DNA from: Globomyces pollinis-pini
Lineage: Eukaryota; Chytridiomycota; Chytridiomycetes; Rhizophydiales; Globomycetaceae
Assembly: GCA_025399215.1 (NCBI GenBank)
Contig: MU621534.1
Location: 1 to 11,648 of the forward strand
DNA: 11,648 bases
Direction: 5' to 3'
Shown here: positions 7,474 through 11,648 of the stretch, piece by piece
How positions within the stretch are numbered: the first letter of the stretch is position 1
Layout: every line of letters begins with the position of its first letter
The notes under the pieces: generated by a model
Databases searched by the model: none
The model's input: the letters and a program-made list of their open reading frames with translations, nothing else
Told to the model about the DNA's origin: nothing
Translations under genes and position numbers: made by a program

Positions 7474-7902
7474 ATGGAATGGATCCTTGTTTATCTTGTT
7501 AATTACCAGATATATTACTATTTCAATCTGGAACAGAAGTTTGGTCTTATTAGATGGAATCCACTCATTTGCCGTTTCCCTTGGTTCTGGAGTTATACTA
7601 TACTATCGTATGCTGCTTTGTTTGCTAAAACAAGCTTTCCATATTTTGGAGCACTTGGAAGTTTTCGTCAATGTAAAATAATAGGACATCTATCTGGTCT
7701 TGTTGAAATTTTTAAAGTCATCCAACATCCGTAAAACCTCATAAAAGAATTCTTGATCAATTTGAAGCGCGGTCCTTCAGATTTAAAACACCCAGAGTGG
7801 CAGACTGAATTGGAAGTCCTGAATGACACTGATGACAAACAAAAGTACTGGCAAAATTTTTTATGTGGAAGTATGCCATCCTCAGATATAAAAATAATCT
7901 AA
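7474..7902 (+). pseudogene. Unidentified broken ORF with one in-frame stop
   Basis: An ATG frame runs 7474-7734, is stopped by TAA at 7732, and continues open in the same frame to TAA at 7900. The downstream part (LINLKRGPSDLKHPEWQTELEVLNDTDDKQKYW) has a balanced, protein-like composition. The upstream part is rich in aromatic residues and may be non-coding; an overlapping frame from 7487 reads RSLVLLDGIHSFAVSLGSG, which faintly recalls a helicase DE box. No GT..AG intron of suitable length and phase removes the stop. It may be a remnant of the helicase end or of a second element copy. Family not recognised. Confidence 0.3.
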
Positions 7903-7936
7903 ACGCTAATAAGTAATACATTTAATGCAAAAAATC

Positions 7937-7942
7937 TTTATT
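7937..7942 (-). promoter_or_regulatory. AATAAA polyadenylation signal
   Basis: Reads AATAAA on the minus strand, about 35 bp past the stop codon of the minus-strand dioxygenase gene. Confidence 0.55.
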
Positions 7943-7976
7943 GAGACTTTTAAATACCAGGCAATTAATTAAGGGT

Positions 7977-9156
7977 TTAAAACCCTTCCTTTCTGTAAAA
8001 AAATGAAGAATAATCTGCAAGATCTGCCTTTTCAAAATATGCATCAGGTAAAGTTACTACTTCATTATCCAATTCCTGATAAAACATGTCGAAAAATTTT
8101 TCCTGATTATCGCCATACAATAACTTGTTCAACAATATTAAATGCAGTTGTTTGTCTTCTACATAATCACCTGTATAATATTTGAGAAAGACACTTGTGC
8201 GAGTATTTGAATTACTTCCACCAGTTGTTGAAAAATGAGGTGTATCAGAGTAGAATATGATCATGTCTCCAACATTTAATGGATCCGTTGAAATTGGATA
8301 AAACGCTACAATTAATAAAGTACATCTACTTACCTTGTATTGTTTCCAATAAATTATTAAAGCATTTAAATCTTTCAGAAACTGGTTTTCGAAACTCCTC
8401 AGTAGCTTGACCCGATGGTTTGACTGAAATGTTACTTGTAATTGGCTCTCCAGGTAATACGGATTTGTAAAACATAGGTGGGTCATATGAATCTAGAATC
8501 TATTAGCAAACCTAATTACCTGAAAGTATCAAGAGCATATGCAAATTGTCCCCCTTTGTACTATCTGAGTGTGGGATTTCGTTAAATCCTGTATTTGAAC
8601 GGCTAATTATTGAAATCGTCTCACTGATCTTCATTAGTTTGTCATTTGGTACCAAATCTGAAACGAGTTTATCCAATTTTTCGATAATTGGCTTTGCATA
8701 TGGTACCTCTTCTAAAACTAGTTTTGTTGTCAATTTCCGCTCGTATTGTTTCCCTGGAATGATTTTGAATTCATATAATTGTTTCTGAAAATCTTCAGTT
8801 CTTTCTGGTCTGATTGTAAATATTTCCTCTTTGAATGTTGTAATCATAGTTTTGGGGAAGAAATTCTTCACCAATACTACACGATTTTGGGTTAATTTCA
8901 ATTTGAGTTTGTCACTTTTCTTCAATTTGGGTTTGTCACTTTCCAAATTGGGTTTGTCACTATATTCGCTCCAAAAAATTTGTCTTTCCATTGCAAATAC
9001 ATCTGCTTCCTTCACAAATGTATTTCTTCCTATTTTTGCGAATATTTCCTGTTCCTCTGGATTATTTATCGCGTGCTTTGTAATTAGATGTCGAATAAAT
9101 TTCTGTTTTTGACTGTATTGATTTTTGCATATGCAACAGTTCCAATTGGTGTTCAT
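7977..9156 (-). CDS. C2H2 zinc finger / 2-oxoglutarate-Fe(II) dioxygenase, paralogue A
   Basis: A 374-residue product from three exons (9156-8520, 8492-8334, 8305-7977). The N-terminus has a classical C2H2 finger, C7-x2-C10-x12-H23-x4-H28. A short SDKPxL repeat follows, then RVVLVKNFFPKTM, typical of the start of a dioxygenase core. Iron ligands are H196 and D198 (IPHSDS) and H289 (GDMIIFYSDTPHFS); R301 is the likely 2-oxoglutarate-binding residue. The GD..IFYSD.PH....R pattern is closest to phytanoyl-CoA-dioxygenase-like or prolyl-hydroxylase-like enzymes, not to TET/JBP. The substrate is unknown; a zinc finger fused to an oxygenase suggests action on DNA, RNA or chromatin (inference). The start ATG is five codons before the finger, as in its partner. 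It is transcribed away from paralogue B. Confidence 0.8.
8306..8333 (-). other. Intron, 28 nt
   Basis: Starts GTAAGTAG and ends AATTGTAG, with a TTAAT branch-like motif. Phase 1. It joins LLETIQ to AFYPIS and matches the position and length of the second intron of paralogue B. Confidence 0.9.
8493..8519 (-). other. Intron, 27 nt
   Basis: Starts GTAATTAG and ends GATTCTAG, with CTAAT near the 3' end. Phase 1. It joins MLLILS to DSYDPPMFY. Position and length are the same as in paralogue B. Confidence 0.9.
8899..8960 (-). repeat. Short coding tandem repeat
   Basis: Three copies of a unit encoding SDKPNL/SDKPKL/SDKLKL in paralogue A, between the zinc finger and the oxygenase core. The plus-strand core is AATTTGGGTTTGTCACTTT with small changes. 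Confidence 0.75.
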
Positions 9157-9944
9157 TGTGTGAAGCGTATCAAAGGAAAAAAAAATACCATTTTCGAGCG
9201 TCGAACTTCTGATTACTATAATATTAATCTCTCTTGAACTAAATCCATTTATTATACTTATCTCATTCGACTTTGGTGGATATTCAAAATTAAAATTTCT
9301 ATCTGTCTCATTGGACTAGTAAAACTCAGGTGCTTAACTTTCGTATTTGATAGCTATTTTGTGTACAAATGTATTGATTTCTTTATAGCTTTATGTGAGC
9401 AATTTAAATTAAGGTTGCCAGGGAGTTAACCCTTATTTAATGAGGAACGCTTACCTTTAAACAATTAGTGAATTTATCTTGGTAGTTTTTCATGCATTTC
9501 TTGTCATCTGATTGCCATTGAGAAATAAGTGACTTTAGAAAAAAGCAATTATATAGGTGATTTGTTACTAGTCTTAGAGGAGCGACGGTTCAAGCCCAGA
9601 TGGATCCCATGATTATCCATAATTAGATTTTCTATTATATATTAGCTATTTGTAAGAATTACTATTATCCAATATCTAATAATACCAAAATGACTATTAG
9701 CTATTAGTATCAGGTAGGAACTTCCTACCTTGTCGTATCAGTTTAGCTTGGTTGACAGGTTAACCCTTGTTTGTACCTGGAATCTTTGAACTGTTTAATA
9801 AAATTTATTTAAATATAAATTATATTGTTCTCATCAATCAGAAAATTTAAAGAAGAATTGACGAATGTTGATGGAAAGCTAAAAGCTTACTTTGGTTCGT
9901 TAATTTTTAGATTTTTTTTCAACCCTGAACTGACTATCAAGGAA
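9157..9944. other. Divergent intergenic region between the dioxygenase paralogues
   Basis: 788 bp with no credible ORF. It holds the promoters of both genes. Visible items: a 19-bp palindrome at 9712-9730; a 10-bp direct repeat GTTAACCCTT at 9425 and 9759; repeats of the TATTAGCTATT type around 9641-9707; and a strongly AT-rich stretch at 9795-9827 upstream of paralogue B. Paralogue B is called from the ATG at 9945. Its frame is open further up to about 9825, but no upstream in-frame ATG exists. Confidence 0.6.
9712..9730. repeat. 19-bp perfect palindrome
   Basis: AGGTAGGAA-C-TTCCTACCT, flanked on both sides by GTATCAG (9706-9712 and 9735-9741). The placement in the divergent promoter suggests a regulator-binding site; this is inference only. 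Confidence 0.85.
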
Positions 9945-11268
9945 ATGCCGCAAATCTGGTCCTGCTTTATATGTGCCGACAAAGAACCAAACGCAAAATA
10001 TACTGCCAAACACAACCTGCTCATTCACATAAGAAAAAAACATCAAATCTCTGAAGAAAATATACAAAAATATGCTCAGAGAATTAAACTACCCAGTCCA
10101 AAACAAAGGAAGTGCAGTATTACAGCTACTCAGCATTGGGCTCTCACCGCTCTTGAAGCTTCTGATTATTTAGAAAAGAATCGTTTCGTCCTTCTAAAAA
10201 ACTTTATAGCCAAAGATATGGTTAAAAAACTAAAAGAGGAGGTACTCAATGAAGAATCTATCAAAATTGCTAAAGAGGAAGAGAAAAAGCGAGAGAAGAA
10301 ATGCAAAAGCTTAGATAATAAGATTCAAGCCATAGCAAAAAGAGTTAAACGAATCCAATCCCAATCGAATCCGAAAATGAAACAGAGAGTGAATAAACTG
10401 ACTCTGGAACATATGCAATTGACCTTCCAAATGGACGCATTCGTCCGGGAATCGCTGTGGAGATACACCAATATTTCAGGAAACCAAGAGCAGATAAGTA
10501 TACCGACCGAATGCTTTACAAAGAAGGAATCAGCAGCAGCACTAGTTTCTAAACTTGACAAATTCGTAGAATTGTTGATCAAACAAAAAAAAATGGTTAT
10601 TAACAGCACCGTGTCATACCTCACTCGTTCAACTAAAGGAACTAACCAATTTCAACACTCAGATAGTGCACAAGGAGACGAATTGCATATGCTCTTAATA
10701 GTTTCTGGTAAGCAGTTTCACTAATAGATTCCAGATTTCTATAACCCACCAATGTTTTACAACTCACTCTTACCTGGGAAACCAATTACAGGAAGAATTC
10801 CATTGAAACAATCTGGTCAGGTTTTTGATGAGTTTCGACAACGTTTTTCAGAAAGATTTGGTTACTTGAATAACATAGAAGATTCATTAAAAAGTGTGCA
10901 GTTTAATTTTATTAACTCTAGACTTTACACCAATCTCTGAAGATCAATTGAATATGGGAGACCTTATTGTATTTTATTCTGATACTCCACATTTTGGTAC
11001 GTACGGTGGAAGGGAATCAGAACCTCGTTCTAGTCTCTTTCTAACATACCATGGACTCAACAAACCTCCTCATTGCAGTGATTCTCAATTAAATCCTGCA
11101 CTATATGGTGGGTATATGTATGCCGAAGATGAAGAGGCATATTTCAAATATATCTACTCTCAAGAAGACAGATCCATTCAACCTGCACTATCAACATTTC
11201 TAGATAAAAACCTACTTTGTAAGTATGAGAAATATATAAAAGACAATGGGTTGACCCCATTTGATTAG
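9945..11268 (+). CDS. C2H2 zinc finger / 2-oxoglutarate-Fe(II) dioxygenase, paralogue B
   Basis: A 422-residue product from exons 9945-10707, 10735-10893 and 10922-11268. The N-terminus has a C2H2 finger (C7, C10, H28, H33) with a slightly longer loop than in paralogue A. RFVLLKNFIAKDMVKKLKEEV matches the start of the oxygenase core in A. A lysine/glutamate-rich, probably coiled-coil insert (about 100-165) is absent from A and explains the extra length. Iron ligands are H238 and D240 (QHSDS) and H331 (GDLIVFYSDTPHFG), with R343 as likely 2-oxoglutarate partner. All catalytic residues are intact, so the enzyme is probably active. Intron sites and the 159-nt middle exon are the same as in A, proving descent from one gene. 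The ATG at 9945 sits just before the finger. Substrate unknown. Confidence 0.82.
10708..10734 (+). other. Intron, 27 nt
   Basis: Starts GTAAGCAG and ends GATTCCAG, with CACTAAT near the 3' end. Phase 1. It removes an in-frame TAA (10722) and joins LLIVS to DFYNPPMFY. Confidence 0.92.
10894..10921 (+). other. Intron, 28 nt
   Basis: Starts GTGTGCAG and ends AACTCTAG, with TATTAAC as branch-like motif. Phase 1. It joins EDSLK to NFTPISEDQ and matches the second intron of paralogue A. Confidence 0.88.
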
Positions 11269-11291
11269 TGAAATAGTTTCAAATGAAGTTA

Positions 11292-11297
11292 AATAAA
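11292..11297 (+). promoter_or_regulatory. AATAAA polyadenylation signal
   Basis: Canonical hexamer 23 bp after the stop codon of paralogue B. A second AATAAA lies at 11341. Confidence 0.55.
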
Positions 11298-11377
11298 AAT
11301 TGCAATCACTCACAACTAAGTTATTAAAATTACACAGCCAAATAAAAAGATTACAGAGTCAAATAACCCTAACTTAG

Positions 11378-11394
11378 ACTTAGGATCCCTAAGT
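11378..11394. repeat. Palindrome ACTTAGG-ATC-CCTAAGT
   Basis: Perfect 7-bp arms in the gene-free stretch 11269-11523. Role unknown. Confidence 0.75.
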
Positions 11395-11464
11395 ATATCA
11401 AGTAAAAAATACATTCTACAGTTGGTAGTGACTGTTAAAAGAAGGTCTTGGGTGGGGAAGTCAA

Positions 11465-11491
11465 TTTTGCTTTTTCGAGCAAAAAGCAAAA
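11465..11491. repeat. Hairpin with 11-bp arms
   Basis: TTTTGCTTTTT (11465-11475) pairs perfectly with AAAAAGCAAAA (11481-11491) over a 5-nt loop. An imperfect second hairpin follows at 11502-11520 (TGAGAAGGC with GCCTTTCTCA). Both lie just before the inverted repeat copy, between it and paralogue B. Confidence 0.8.
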
Positions 11492-11523
11492 CGCCACATC
11501 TGAGAAGGCAGCCTTTCTCAAGT

Positions 11524-11648
11524 ATTTAGGGCTTGCCCGTCTTCTTCTTCTAATGGAAATCTAATACTATATATTATAGGGGCAAAAAGTGCCACCCCCA
11601 AAGTAGTAGGTAAAATGGAATTTGTTCATTTGGTGATAAAAATCAATA
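11524..11648 (-). repeat. Long dispersed inverted repeat, right copy (cut by window end)
   Basis: 125 bp, the reverse complement of 4733-4860 with one substitution and a 3-bp deletion. Its inner edge is ATTTAGGGCTTG. The repeat runs off the window, so its full length and what lies beyond are not visible. Confidence 0.92.

Noticed and set aside
8003..9112. Plus-strand open frames over dioxygenase paralogue A
   Set aside because: They are antisense to a gene with conserved catalytic residues and conserved introns.
9587..9597. GGTTCAAGCCC, matching an RNA polymerase III B box (tRNA or SINE)
   Set aside because: The flanking bases do not form a T-stem, and no A box or cloverleaf could be drawn upstream.
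7977..11268. TET/JBP-type DNA base oxygenase, as found with fungal KDZ transposons
   Set aside because: The HxD and distal His/Arg context (GD..IFYSD.PH) fits PhyH/P4H-like enzymes better. A zinc finger alone does not establish a base-oxidising role.
1..11648. CRISPR array, bacterial operon or phage module
   Set aside because: No regularly spaced repeats, no consistent ribosome binding sites, and many spliceosomal-type introns.

Overview
The window looks like part of the nuclear genome of a compact, AT-rich eukaryote. The evidence is CCCTAA (TTAGGG-type) telomeric repeats, AATAAA-like polyadenylation signals, standard stop codons, and nine ultra-short spliceosomal-type introns of 27-31 nt. 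Each intron starts GT and ends AG, and each exactly rejoins reading frames that otherwise overlap or stop. The lineage cannot be named from sequence alone. No bacterial operon signals, tRNA, rRNA or CRISPR array were seen.

Layout. (1) 10-55: short telomeric tract. (2) 78-3687, minus strand: one large multi-exon gene whose protein seems to carry two different deubiquitinase-like cysteine protease modules. The first is an OTU domain with its Asp/Cys and His boxes. The second is a USP/UCH-like domain split by a 27-nt intron. (3) 3688-3832: divergent promoter with two palindromes. (4) 3833-7317, plus strand: a primase-helicase gene. It encodes a PrimPol/UL52-type archaeo-eukaryotic primase (DxE, SxH and ID.AVYT motifs), then a CxH..CxxC zinc ribbon, then a superfamily 2 helicase of the origin-binding (UL9/Herpes_ori_bp-like) type. 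The gene is broken twice. About 600 bp of nested repeats lie between the first two primase motifs, and three telomeric repeats cut the helicase off after motif V. (5) 7318-7976: degraded sequence with one broken unidentified ORF. (6) 7977-9156 (minus) and 9945-11268 (plus): two divergent paralogues, each with an N-terminal C2H2 zinc finger followed by a 2-oxoglutarate/Fe(II) dioxygenase fold. Intron positions, intron lengths (27 and 28 nt) and the middle exon length (159 nt) are the same in both. (7) 11524-11648: an inverted, about 98% identical copy of 4733-4860; the window ends inside it.

Interpretation (inference). The first 7.2 kb resemble a self-replicating mobile or virus-derived element: a DNA primase-helicase paired head-to-head with a deubiquitinase polyprotein around a palindromic intergenic region. 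It lies between two telomeric tracts of the same orientation, as expected if it had been joined onto an older chromosome end that then gained a new telomere. The zinc-finger dioxygenase pair lies on the inner side of the old telomeric tract. It may be a separate subtelomeric gene family or cargo of a related element. Nothing here identifies a transposase, integrase or capsid gene.
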